A DNA stretch of 64,000 nt from an uncultured Candidatus Actinomarina sp. (lineage in GTDB: Bacteria; Actinomycetota; Acidimicrobiia; Actinomarinales; Actinomarinaceae), in contig CABYLQ010000001.1 in assembly GCA_902519845.1 (NCBI GenBank), positions 1 through 64,000 on the forward strand. The letters run 5' to 3'. The first letter of the stretch is position 1. Each line of letters begins with the position of its first letter. The translations under genes and the position numbers were made by a program. The notes below the pieces were generated by a model. It saw only the letters and a list, made by a program, of their open reading frames with translations. It made no database searches and had not been told where the DNA came from. Below, in pieces: positions 25,979-34,567 of the stretch.

Positions 25979-27094
25979 GTGAAATTCAAAACAAAAACAA
26001 AGGAACTCAGGGAGGCCGTCTCTTCTGTCTCAAGAGTTGTAAGCCCCCGTCCTTCCACTCCAGCCATGTCAGGCTTGTATATCCGTGTAGTTGAGGGCTT
26101 TGTTGAGTTAATCGGTTCTGATTTAGACATTACTATTAAATCAAGGGTTTCTGTCGAAGTAGATCTTGATGGAGATTGTTTGGTAAATTCAAACAAGCTA
26201 TCAGAAATTATAAGAAAACTACCTGAAGGAGAGGTTGTTTTTTCAGACGTTGGAAGCGATCTTAAAATAGAAACAGAAACGTTAGACTTCACCCTTAGAA
26301 AACTTGAAAGCAAAGACTACCCCGAAGTTTTTTTGAACAACCACGAAGAAAATGAAAACACCCAAGAGGTTAAGGTTTCAGAGCTTTTTGATTCTTTGAA
26401 AAATGTTGGCATAGCGTCAACACCAGAAGGCGGAAGACCAATACTTACTGGAATTTATTTCAACAACCAAGGAGAGAAAACAGAACTAGCAGCAACCGAC
26501 AGCTACAGGCTCGCCACACAAGAAATAAGCAACTTCCCAATTAATGATGTTGGAATTGTTTCTTATCGTTCTTTAAGCGAGGTTATTAAACTTTTCGAGA
26601 ACGAAGATGAAAAGCTAAAAATAAACTCAAATGAAAAAGATATTTATTTTTTTAACGATAAATATTTCGCATCTCTTCGCAAGGTTGAAGGAACATTTCC
26701 TCAATATGAAAACCTTTTTCCAAAAGAAACCCTCTTCACTGTAGAAATTAATAAAAAAGAAATTCTTGAATCTTTAGATAGAGCTACTGTTGTGGCTGAA
26801 GGGTTTATCCCTGTAACTTTTGTTTTTGAAAACAACGACCTGCTTACAATCACCACTCTTAATAAGGACGTTGGAGGAGGAAAAGAAGAAATAGGTATAA
26901 AAATTTTAGGTGTTGAAACTGGGGAGATAAAAGGGTTTAAAGCTTCTTTTAATCCAAACTTTTTAATACAAGGAATTGAAGTTTTAGAGGGAAACACTGT
27001 TTATATGAGATTTTCAGGAAACGAAAAGCCTGTTGTTATACAGGGAGATGTTGAAAATTATAAATATTTATTAATGCCAGTCAGATCAACTTGA
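25979..27094 (+). CDS. dnaN: DNA polymerase III sliding clamp (beta)
   Basis: Ring-shaped processivity factor of the replicative polymerase. The three repeated clamp domains can be followed over 371 residues, with family segments such as GRPILTGIYF near 152 and YLLMPVR at the very end. The start codon is GTG, preceded by AAGGA nine bases upstream. The 114-base gap before it contains no clear DnaA box. Its end overlaps the TTG start of the next gene by four bases, leaving no room for recF, which normally follows. Confidence 0.95.
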   Translation: MKFKTKTKELREAVSSVSRVVSPRPSTPAMSGLYIRVVEGFVELIGSDLDITIKSRVSVEVDLDGDCLVNSNKLSEIIRKLPEGEVVFSDVGSDLKIETETLDFTLRKLESKDYPEVFLNNHEENENTQEVKVSELFDSLKNVGIASTPEGGRPILTGIYFNNQGEKTELAATDSYRLATQEISNFPINDVGIVSYRSLSEVIKLFENEDEKLKINSNEKDIYFFNDKYFASLRKVEGTFPQYENLFPKETLFTVEINKKEILESLDRATVVAEGFIPVTFVFENNDLLTITTLNKDVGGGKEEIGIKILGVETGEIKGFKASFNPNFLIQGIEVLEGNTVYMRFSGNEKPVVIQGDVENYKYLLMPVRST

Positions 27095-27384
27095 AAAAAC
27101 AAAAAGGGCCTGAAAGAATTAATATTGAAGAAAACAGCCTAGGTATTAATTTTAAAAAATCTGAGCAGATCAAAAACTATTTTAACAAATCTTCATATCC
27201 TTGGAAAAACGATATTGTAACTGGCCCGCTTGTTAACAATGTATTCATTATTTATGTAAATTCAAAAAGACTCCAAGACGTAATAGAGCTTGAGTCGTTA
27301 AAAATAATTAATAATATAGAAAAAAAGCTAGGATTTTCAGTCAATTCTATACTTGTTCAATTGCAAAATAACCAACAAAAATAA
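27091..27384 (+). CDS. dciA: DUF721 / DciA-like helicase-loader protein
   Basis: Small protein at the place where Actinobacteria carry a DUF721 gene between recF and gyrB. The pattern of VTGPLVNNVFIIYVNSKRLQDVIEL followed by a helix is typical of the KH-like DUF721 domain, here split as a motif around residues 47-70. DciA proteins help load the replicative helicase. 97 residues is shorter than usual actinobacterial members. The start codon is TTG, overlapping the dnaN stop. The assignment rests on position plus this domain pattern. Confidence 0.75.
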   Translation: MKKQKGPERINIEENSLGINFKKSEQIKNYFNKSSYPWKNDIVTGPLVNNVFIIYVNSKRLQDVIELESLKIINNIEKKLGFSVNSILVQLQNNQQK

Positions 27385-27456
27385 CGTATTTCTACTAAAA
27401 TAAGAGTTCAGCAAGGGGCTGTACTTAATAAAATAGAAACGTATCTTAGGAGATCC

Positions 27457-29379
27457 GTGCCAAAAAAAGATTCTAAAAGCTATGATTCCAAAGACATAAA
27501 AGTCTTAGAGGGCCTAGAGGCAGTAAGAAAAAGGCCAGCTATGTATATTGGTTCAACAGGACCAAACGGCCTCCACCATCTAATTTGGGAAGTCGTAGAC
27601 AATTCAGTTGACGAAGCTATGGCTGGACGATGTAATCAAATTGATGTTGTTCTTGAAAAAAACGGCTCAGTTACAGTAAAAGATAACGGAAGTGGAATTC
27701 CAGTAAAGCCACACCCTAAAACAAAAAAATCAGCGCTCACCACAGTACTTACAACCCTTCATGCAGGTGGAAAATTCGAGTCTGGAGCATACACCGTAAG
27801 TGGAGGACTACACGGAGTGGGGATCTCGGTTGTCAATGCTCTTTCCACAGTTGTTAAGGTTGAGGTTCAAAGGGACGGACACTTTTGGAATCAAGACTTT
27901 GACCTTGGAAAACCAAAAACAAAAATAAAAAAAGGGAAGGTTTCAAAAAAAACAGGAACAAAAATAAATTTTTTACCCGATCCTAATATCTTTGACGAAA
28001 CACAGCTTTTTGAGTACAACATTGTTTCTGAGAGACTTAGACAAACCGCCTTTCTTAATAAAGGATTAAAGATAAACCTAACTGACAACAGAGTAAAGCC
28101 AGCAACAAAGGAAAATTTTTACTACAAAGGCGGTCTCGTTGATTTCGTTGATTATTTAAACGAGGGCTTCGAGGTTCTTCATGAAAAAACAATTTCATTT
28201 TCAGATCAAAGCAAAGACTCAGAAATTGAAGTAGCCATGCAGTGGAAAACAGAAGACGACATAAACATTAAAAGTTTTGCAAACAACATACACACACTTG
28301 AAGGAGGAACTCACGAGGAAGGCCTTAGAACAGCAGTAACAAAAGCCATCAACGACTTTGCTAAATCAAGAAACCTTCATTCTGATATTTCATTAACCGG
28401 TGACGACATAAGAGAAGGTATTACAGGAGTAGTTTCTGTAAGGGTCAAAGAACCTCAGTTCGAAGGCCAGACTAAAACAAAACTTGGAAACACCGAGATG
28501 AAATCAAGGGTTCAGGTTTTAGTTAATCAAGAATTTCCTAAATGGCTGTCAAAAAACACAAAAGAAGGAAGGGCTATCGTAGAGAGATGTGCTCTTGCCG
28601 CCAAAGCAAGAATGAGTGCAAAAAAAGCAAGAGAGCTTACTAAAAGAAAAAGCATACTCGAAACTTCTGGACTTCCAGGAAAGTTGGCAGACTGTTCATC
28701 AACAGATCCATCTGAAAGCGAATTGTTTATTGTAGAAGGAGACTCGGCTGCTGGACCAGCAAAACAGGCAAGAGATTCAAAAACCCAAGCAATACTTCCT
28801 ATTAGAGGAAAAATAATAAACGTTCAGAAAGTTACAGAAAACAGAGCACTACAAAATGAAGAAATTAGTTCATTAATTAAAGCAATAGGAACAGGAATAA
28901 ATACCGAATACAAAGGAGAGGAGTCAAGATACGACAAAATCATACTTTTAACAGACGCAGACGTAGATGGCGCACACATTAGAACACTCTTGTTAACCTT
29001 CTTTTTCAAATTTATGCCCGGTCTTATAAAAGAAGGAAAGGTTTGGATTTCAGAGCCCCCACTTTATAGGGCAAAGTCATCAGGATCAATAAACTACCTT
29101 AAAGATGACGAGGATCTGGAAGCATTTAAAAAAGAAAATAAAAATCGTAAATTTGATATAAGCAGGTTCAAGGGTCTTGGTGAAATGAACGCTGGAGAGC
29201 TTTGGGACACAGCAATGAATCCAGAGTCACGAACTCTAATCAAAGTAAGCATTGCTGACGGAAAAGCAGCCGAAGCAAAAGCAGCAAATATGTTTGAAGT
29301 TTTAATGGGTAACGACGTTACAAAAAGAAAAACTTTCATAGAAGAAAATGCAAAATATGTAAGGTTCCTGGACGTTTAA
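27457..29379 (+). CDS. gyrB: DNA gyrase subunit B
   Basis: ATPase and TOPRIM subunit of gyrase, which introduces negative supercoils. The GHKL ATP-binding site is marked by EVVDNSVDEA and GGLHGVG, the TOPRIM domain by EGDSAAGPAKQARD near 427 and LTDADVDGAHI near 500. 640 residues is normal for Gram-positive GyrB. It starts with GTG, with AGGAG close upstream, and is followed after one base by gyrA. A 72-base gap separates it from dciA and probably contains a promoter. Confidence 0.97.
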   Translation: MPKKDSKSYDSKDIKVLEGLEAVRKRPAMYIGSTGPNGLHHLIWEVVDNSVDEAMAGRCNQIDVVLEKNGSVTVKDNGSGIPVKPHPKTKKSALTTVLTTLHAGGKFESGAYTVSGGLHGVGISVVNALSTVVKVEVQRDGHFWNQDFDLGKPKTKIKKGKVSKKTGTKINFLPDPNIFDETQLFEYNIVSERLRQTAFLNKGLKINLTDNRVKPATKENFYYKGGLVDFVDYLNEGFEVLHEKTISFSDQSKDSEIEVAMQWKTEDDINIKSFANNIHTLEGGTHEEGLRTAVTKAINDFAKSRNLHSDISLTGDDIREGITGVVSVRVKEPQFEGQTKTKLGNTEMKSRVQVLVNQEFPKWLSKNTKEGRAIVERCALAAKARMSAKKARELTKRKSILETSGLPGKLADCSSTDPSESELFIVEGDSAAGPAKQARDSKTQAILPIRGKIINVQKVTENRALQNEEISSLIKAIGTGINTEYKGEESRYDKIILLTDADVDGAHIRTLLLTFFFKFMPGLIKEGKVWISEPPLYRAKSSGSINYLKDDEDLEAFKKENKNRKFDISRFKGLGEMNAGELWDTAMNPESRTLIKVSIADGKAAEAKAANMFEVLMGNDVTKRKTFIEENAKYVRFLDV

Positions 29380-29380
29380 A

Positions 29381-31906
29381 ATGCCAGAAAAAAAACCTGC
29401 AGCTAAAAAATCACCAGCAAAGAAACCTGCAGCTAAAAAATCACCAGCAAAAAAACCTGCAGCTAAAAAATCACCAGCAAAAAAACCTGCAGCTAAAAAA
29501 GCCGAAATGAATGGTGCAATTGCAGTCGAAGATGAAATTTCAAAATCTTTTCTTGACTATGCAATGTCAGTTATTGTTTCAAGGGCCTTGCCAGACGTTA
29601 AAGACGGGTTGAAACCAGTACAGAGAAGAATTTTGTATTCGATGTATGAAACAGGAATTCGCCCAACTGGACCCTTTAGGAAGTGTTCAAAGGTAGTTGG
29701 GGATGTTATGGGTAATTATCACCCACATGGAAATGATGCTATTTATGGAACACTTGTTAGACTTGGTCAAAACTTTAGTACCAGATATCCATTGATTGAG
29801 CCTCAAGGAAACTTTGGCACCCCTGACGATCCCCCCGCAGCCATGAGATATACAGAATCAAGAATGTCATCGCTTTCTTCCCAGCTTTTAGACGGCATTG
29901 ATGAAGATACTGTTATCTTTGAACCCAACTATTCAGGGGAAACAAGCGAGCCAAGAGTTTTACCAGGAAGGTTTCCAAATCTTTTAATTAATGGAGCTGA
30001 GGGCATTGCTGTTGCTATGGCGACAAATATGCCACCATATAACCTTAGAGAAATAACTGAGGCTGTTAAATTTACGCTAAACACAAAAGATCCAAAACCT
30101 AGAGATTATCTGAAAATAATTAAAGGTCCAGATTTTCCTACAGGCGGATTAATTGTTGAAACCCCAACAATAAAAGATGCAATTTTAAAAGGAAGAGGAT
30201 CTATAAAGTTAAGGGCTGTAGCTGACATCGAAGAGCTAGGAAAAGGCAGGTCAGCAATAGTAGTAAAGGAACTTCCTTATCAAGCTTCAACTGACAGGAT
30301 TATGGAAAAAATAGCTTCATTAGTTCAAGACAAAAAACTAACGGGTGTGTCTGATTTAAGAAATGAAAGTAGCGATAGAAATGGAACAAGACTTGTTGTT
30401 GAACTTAAGAGAGACGCAGTGCCACAGGTTGTTTTAAACGATTTATTTAAATACACACAGCTTCAAGATACATTTTCTGTAAACTCCGTTGCATTGGTTG
30501 AAGGTGTGCCGAAGGTTCTATCAGTACCAGAACTAATAAGATATTATATTGACCACCAAATTGATGTAATCCAAAGAAGGTCTCAATTTAGGCTTGATAA
30601 AGCAAAATCACGATTACATATTGTAGATGGTCTATTGCTTGCTCTAAATAAAATTGATCAAATTATAAAAGTTATTAAGTCCTCAAAAGATGTCGAAGCT
30701 GCACGAAAATCGTTAATGAGCAAATTTAAACTTTCGGAAATACAAGCAACTCATATTTTAGATATGCCTCTGAGAAGACTAACGGCATTAGAAAAAGAAA
30801 AACTTGAAGAAGAAAAGAAAGAATTAAAGCAAACAATAAAAGACCTAACTGCAATATTAAAAAGTAGAACAAAACAAAACGAAATACTTATAGAAGAGCT
30901 GGACGCAATAACTGAAAAATTTGGAGATGAACGAAGATCAAGACTTGTTCCAGACGTAGGAGAAGTAAAGATCGAAGACCTTATTGAAGACGAAGAAATT
31001 ATTGTCTCAATATCATCTGAAGGATATATAAAATCTGTTCCTTCTACATCATATAAAAAACAAGGAAGGGGAGGAAAAGGAGTAAAAGCCTCATCATCAG
31101 AAGAAGATGTGATCGAACATCTTTTATCAACTTCTGTACACTCCTATTTATTATTTTTTACAGATAACGGGAAAGTTTATAGAGCTAAAGCACATGAAAT
31201 TCCAAAAACCAATAGAACAGCAAAGGGATCTTTAATTCATAATGTTTTAGCAATGGGCCAGGATGAAAAAGTTCAAGCCATAATTGACACAAGAGATTAT
31301 GAAACTGAGAAGTTTCTTTTGATTATGACCGAAAAAGGGACAGTTAAAAAGTCAAAATTTAAAGACTTTGATTCAAATTATAAGTCTTTACAAGCAATAA
31401 AACTTAAAGATGAGGATAAAGTCGTATCTGTTAAAACAACTTCAGGAAAAGAAGACATTATTCTAGTTTCTCAAAAAGGACAGGCAATTAGATTCGATGA
31501 GAACAACCTAAAACCTCAAGGAAGAACGGCAATGGGAGTAAGGGGAATTAAGCTTAGAGAAGGTGACAAAGTTGTTGGCGCGGCAACCTCAAGAGAAGAA
31601 ACACTTTTATTTATAACTGCAAAGGGGTACGGAAAGAGGACCAAGCTTGATGAGTTTAGAAGAGCTGGAAGAGGTGGCATCGGCGTAAAAGCTCTCAAAG
31701 TTACAGAAGCTAAAGGAGACTTGGTTGGAGCAAGATCGGTGGATGAAGACACAGAGGTTATGCTTATGAGTACTGGTGGAACGGCTATAAGATGTGCTGT
31801 AAAGCAAATAAAACAAATGAGTAGAGTTGCTCAGGGAGTAAAAGTTATGAAACTTTCTAAAGAAGAAGAAATATCAGCATTTATTCCTATTAAGACAGAG
31901 TCGTAA
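29381..31906 (+). CDS. gyrA: DNA gyrase subunit A with basic N-terminal tail
   Basis: DNA-cleaving subunit of gyrase. The catalytic tyrosine is Tyr157 in MRYTESRMS; the C-terminal beta-pinwheel contains a variant GyrA box QGRGGKG near residue 565. Residues 4-40 are an added tail of KKPAAKKSPA repeats, like a histone H1 tail, absent from usual GyrA. In the quinolone-binding segment HPHGNDAIYGTLVRL, the positions equal to E. coli Ser83 and Asp87 are Asp and Gly. 841 residues in total. It shares one base with the next gene (TAATG). Confidence 0.96.
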   Translation: MPEKKPAAKKSPAKKPAAKKSPAKKPAAKKSPAKKPAAKKAEMNGAIAVEDEISKSFLDYAMSVIVSRALPDVKDGLKPVQRRILYSMYETGIRPTGPFRKCSKVVGDVMGNYHPHGNDAIYGTLVRLGQNFSTRYPLIEPQGNFGTPDDPPAAMRYTESRMSSLSSQLLDGIDEDTVIFEPNYSGETSEPRVLPGRFPNLLINGAEGIAVAMATNMPPYNLREITEAVKFTLNTKDPKPRDYLKIIKGPDFPTGGLIVETPTIKDAILKGRGSIKLRAVADIEELGKGRSAIVVKELPYQASTDRIMEKIASLVQDKKLTGVSDLRNESSDRNGTRLVVELKRDAVPQVVLNDLFKYTQLQDTFSVNSVALVEGVPKVLSVPELIRYYIDHQIDVIQRRSQFRLDKAKSRLHIVDGLLLALNKIDQIIKVIKSSKDVEAARKSLMSKFKLSEIQATHILDMPLRRLTALEKEKLEEEKKELKQTIKDLTAILKSRTKQNEILIEELDAITEKFGDERRSRLVPDVGEVKIEDLIEDEEIIVSISSEGYIKSVPSTSYKKQGRGGKGVKASSSEEDVIEHLLSTSVHSYLLFFTDNGKVYRAKAHEIPKTNRTAKGSLIHNVLAMGQDEKVQAIIDTRDYETEKFLLIMTEKGTVKKSKFKDFDSNYKSLQAIKLKDEDKVVSVKTTSGKEDIILVSQKGQAIRFDENNLKPQGRTAMGVRGIKLREGDKVVGAATSREETLLFITAKGYGKRTKLDEFRRAGRGGIGVKALKVTEAKGDLVGARSVDEDTEVMLMSTGGTAIRCAVKQIKQMSRVAQGVKVMKLSKEEEISAFIPIKTES
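29393..29500 (+). repeat. 30-bp tandem repeat encoding the GyrA tail
   Basis: Three nearly identical 30-bp units (29393-29422, 29423-29452, 29453-29482) plus a partial fourth (29483-29500) start with AAACCTGCAGCTAAAAAATC. Units differ by a single base (AAG or AAA at the unit end). Each codes for KPAAKKSPAK. Such perfect repeats are prone to copy-number change by slippage. Confidence 0.95.
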
Positions 31907-32484
31907 TGGTAAGAGTTAACAGAGTAAGAAGAATTATCAGAAAAGTAGATCCATGGACTGTATTAAAGGTGTCATTTGTTTTTAATTTTATAATTTCCCT
32001 AACGATTGTTTTAGGATTTTCAATTTTATGGGTATTGCTTGTAAACGCTGGAGTTCCCCAAGGTCTTGAAGAAATTGCTAGAAGGTTAGCCTTGCTAGAC
32101 GACAACGCTTCGTTGGTTGGAAATGTTGAAGTCCTCTTTTCAAGTGTTTTATTTTTTGCAACTGTCTATCTTTTAACACAAACGGCAATAACCACTCTTG
32201 GAGCATTTTTTTACAATCTTATATCTGACTTAGTTGGTGGAATTGAGGTTATTGTTTTAGAAGAATCTTATACTGATCCAAATCAAAAGCCCAGAGAAAA
32301 AAATAAAGAAAATACTGAAACCGCAATGATGTCTTTTTCAAAAACAATAGGAAAATTCAGAAAAGAAAAAAATACAAAAGACTCTTTTATTCCTCCGGAA
32401 ATGCCAAGACCCGACGTGCCGAGAGATATAGAAGAAGAAACTCTTACTGAAACATTTAAAAACTACCCAAAGGATGACACATAG
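31906..32484 (+). CDS. DUF3566 membrane protein
   Basis: Actinobacteria-typical protein encoded directly after gyrA. It starts with a basic segment (VRRIIRKVDPWTVLKVSF), then two hydrophobic helices at about 20-45 and 75-105, with the DUF3566 pattern around DPWTVLKVS and the segment after the second helix. A charged, Lys/Pro-rich C-terminal tail of some 70 residues looks disordered. It overlaps gyrA by one base. The function is unknown; its conserved linkage to gyrA marks the phylum. Confidence 0.8.
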   Translation: MVRVNRVRRIIRKVDPWTVLKVSFVFNFIISLTIVLGFSILWVLLVNAGVPQGLEEIARRLALLDDNASLVGNVEVLFSSVLFFATVYLLTQTAITTLGAFFYNLISDLVGGIEVIVLEESYTDPNQKPREKNKENTETAMMSFSKTIGKFRKEKNTKDSFIPPEMPRPDVPRDIEEETLTETFKNYPKDDT

Positions 32485-32494
32485 TCTTCTTTTT

Positions 32495-32650
32495 GGTGCT
32501 ACTCTTCTTAAAACAAATAAAGTAAAAAAGCGAAGCTAGTGAAAATCTAGCACTGTCCCGCAACTGTGATTCTTCGGATAAGTCAGGTCGACTTTCTTAC
32601 TTTTTAGACAACAATCCTCGAGAGAAGGAATGGAGTATCTTACTTTTTCT
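32495..32650 (+). ncRNA. Cobalamin riboswitch
   Basis: The conserved core CACTGTCCCGCAACTGTGA is at 32551-32569, preceded by a GCTAG/CTAGC stem and followed by AGTCAGG at 32581-32587 in the B12-box position; GGTGCT at 32495 begins the element. Downstream, CGAGA (32619-32623) can pair with TCTCG (32648-32652) close to the Shine-Dalgarno of the next gene, a possible translational switch. The aptamer is well supported; the exact boundaries are approximate. Confidence 0.9.
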
Positions 32651-32669
32651 CGTGGTGAGAAAGGAAAAT

Positions 32670-33641
32670 ATGAAAACAAAAATATTACTTCTTGCCATGT
32701 TAATTTCAATGTGTTCAGGGGGGTCTGATGTAGCTGAAGACAAAAACATTGTCTCACTATCAACAACCCATACTGAAATTATTCAAACGCTTGAAGGAGA
32801 AAATCTACTAGTTGGTGTAGATTCATTCTCAGAAACCGAATTACCAATTGAGAAAATCGATGCGTATACAGTTACAGCAGAGGAACTACTAATACTAAAT
32901 CCAGATATTGTACTTGTTGCATTTGACTTCAATGGAATAGTAGAAGGACTTGAAAACCTAGATATAGAGTATGCCCTTCTACCGCCAGCACAAACTCTTG
33001 ATGATGTTTATTCTCAAATTGAAACTGTGGGATCAATAATAAATAAATCAGACCAGGCAAATTCACTTGTAAATGAGATGAAATCTGACATTGATGATAT
33101 TATTGCAAACTCGATTGGTACACCTTTGTCCGTCTACCACGAAATTGGATACACTTATGGTATTTATTCCGTTAACGAAAATTCCTTTATAGGTGAAATT
33201 TACAATCTTCTAGGTGTTGATAATATAGCAAATACAATTGAAGACCCTTATGGTTCTGGCTACCCAGTTCTTGAAGAAGAACAGGTTTTAGCTAGTGATC
33301 CAGACCTAATAATCATTGGTCATTCAGATTATTTAAATAAAGATCTTTCAACACGACAAGGCTGGGAAAACATTAAAGCTATAGCAAATGACAATGTTTA
33401 TTTTTTAGATGAAAACCTAGCCAACAACTGGGGAGTCAACACTGTTGATTTAATAAATGTTTTATCTGAAACAACAAAGTCAAACGATGATCCTGGACTG
33501 ATATATAAAGAAAAATATACTGACAACGATCTAAGCAGTAGCAGCAATACCCAAAACATTATCATCGCAACAATAATTGTGATAATCTTGACAGCGTACA
33601 TACTTATTTCTAGAAGGAGTAAAAGTAAAGTACAAAGTTAA
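32670..33641 (+). CDS. BtuF-like cobalamin-binding lipoprotein, membrane-anchored
   Basis: Periplasmic-binding-protein family member (helical backbone, cobalamin/iron-chelate type). The signal peptide ends in LISMC, so the N-terminus is probably lipidated. The body holds NIVSLSTTHTEII and AEELLILNPDIVL, typical of BtuF/FhuD folds. Unusually, residues about 294-314 form a C-terminal membrane helix with a basic end, so the protein would be anchored at both ends. ATG at 32670 is chosen because GAGAAAGGA lies just upstream. It directly follows a cobalamin riboswitch. No BtuC or BtuD gene is adjacent. Confidence 0.82.
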   Translation: MKTKILLLAMLISMCSGGSDVAEDKNIVSLSTTHTEIIQTLEGENLLVGVDSFSETELPIEKIDAYTVTAEELLILNPDIVLVAFDFNGIVEGLENLDIEYALLPPAQTLDDVYSQIETVGSIINKSDQANSLVNEMKSDIDDIIANSIGTPLSVYHEIGYTYGIYSVNENSFIGEIYNLLGVDNIANTIEDPYGSGYPVLEEEQVLASDPDLIIIGHSDYLNKDLSTRQGWENIKAIANDNVYFLDENLANNWGVNTVDLINVLSETTKSNDDPGLIYKEKYTDNDLSSSSNTQNIIIATIIVIILTAYILISRRSKSKVQS

Positions 33642-33655
33642 GGAGATTTTATAAA

Positions 33656-34564
33656 ATGAAGGGCTATTCAAACGAACTCTACATACTTGCTTTTGATCAT
33701 AGAGGAACTCTCACAAAAGGGTTGCTTGGGGTGGAAGGAAGACAACCTACAGTTGATGAAGCAAGTAGAGTTTCTTCAATGAAAGATATTATTTTTGATG
33801 GATTTATTGAAGCAAAAAATTCTGGTATCTCAGGTGGAGATCCTGCAATTCTTGTTGATGAAACATTTGGTCTACAAGTTCAACAAAAAGCTAAAGAAAT
33901 GGATATAAAATATGCTGCACCTGTTGAAAAGTCAGGGCAAAAAGTATTTGATTTTGAGTACGGAGATGCATTTGGAGAAAAAATAATTGAAGTTGATGCT
34001 GATTTTATTAAAATTTTAGTTCGATGGAATCCAAATGATGATATTGAAACGAGAGAACTACAAGGAAAAAGAATAAAAATTCTTTCTGACTGGATAGAAG
34101 AAAATGAGAGAAAATTTTTACTTGAATTTTTAGTTCCTGCAACAGATGAGCAATTAGAAAGTGTTGATGGTGACCAATCAAGATATGATTCTGAAATAAG
34201 ACCAAAATTAGCTGTTCAGGTCGTAGAGGAAATGAGAGAAAAAGGTGCCGATCCGGACATTTGGAAGATTGAAGGGCTAGACACTAAAGAAGATTGTGAA
34301 AAAGTTGCTGCATCAATAAAAGATGGTGGAAGAGAAGATGTTATTGCAGTAGTACTAGGAAGAGGCGCTAATGATGAAAAAGTCAATCAATGGCTAAGAG
34401 CAGGCTCTTCAGTAGATGGATACAAGGGCTTTGCAATTGGTAGATCTATTTTTTGGAACTCTCTCAAAGGCTGGCATGAAGACCAAAAATCTAGAGAAGA
34501 AGCTGTATCTGAAATAGCAGAATCCTACTTAAGTTTTATTTCTGTTTATCAAAACGGGAGTTAG
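33656..34564 (+). CDS. DUF2090 / IolC-C-terminal-like aldolase
   Basis: The N-terminus YILAFDHRGTLTKGL matches the DUF2090 domain found fused to IolC, related to class I tagatose-bisphosphate-type aldolases. A Lys in WKIEGL (near 200) could be the Schiff-base lysine, but this is inference. It follows the BtuF-like gene by 14 bases with AAGGAG as ribosome site, and the phosphofructokinase gene comes three bases later. The pairing suggests it cleaves or forms a sugar bisphosphate such as fructose 1,6-bisphosphate. Confidence 0.75.
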   Translation: MKGYSNELYILAFDHRGTLTKGLLGVEGRQPTVDEASRVSSMKDIIFDGFIEAKNSGISGGDPAILVDETFGLQVQQKAKEMDIKYAAPVEKSGQKVFDFEYGDAFGEKIIEVDADFIKILVRWNPNDDIETRELQGKRIKILSDWIEENERKFLLEFLVPATDEQLESVDGDQSRYDSEIRPKLAVQVVEEMREKGADPDIWKIEGLDTKEDCEKVAASIKDGGREDVIAVVLGRGANDEKVNQWLRAGSSVDGYKGFAIGRSIFWNSLKGWHEDQKSREEAVSEIAESYLSFISVYQNGS

Positions 34565-34567
34565 ATA

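Noticed and set aside
27385-27456. Inverted-repeat-like CGTATTTCTA and TAGAAACGTA before gyrB
   Set aside because: The complementarity has mismatches in the centre and does not form a convincing stem; only a promoter is likely here.
29393-29500. Repeat array as a CRISPR-like element
   Set aside because: Units are directly tandem, without spacers, in frame inside gyrA; they encode a Lys/Ala/Pro tail.
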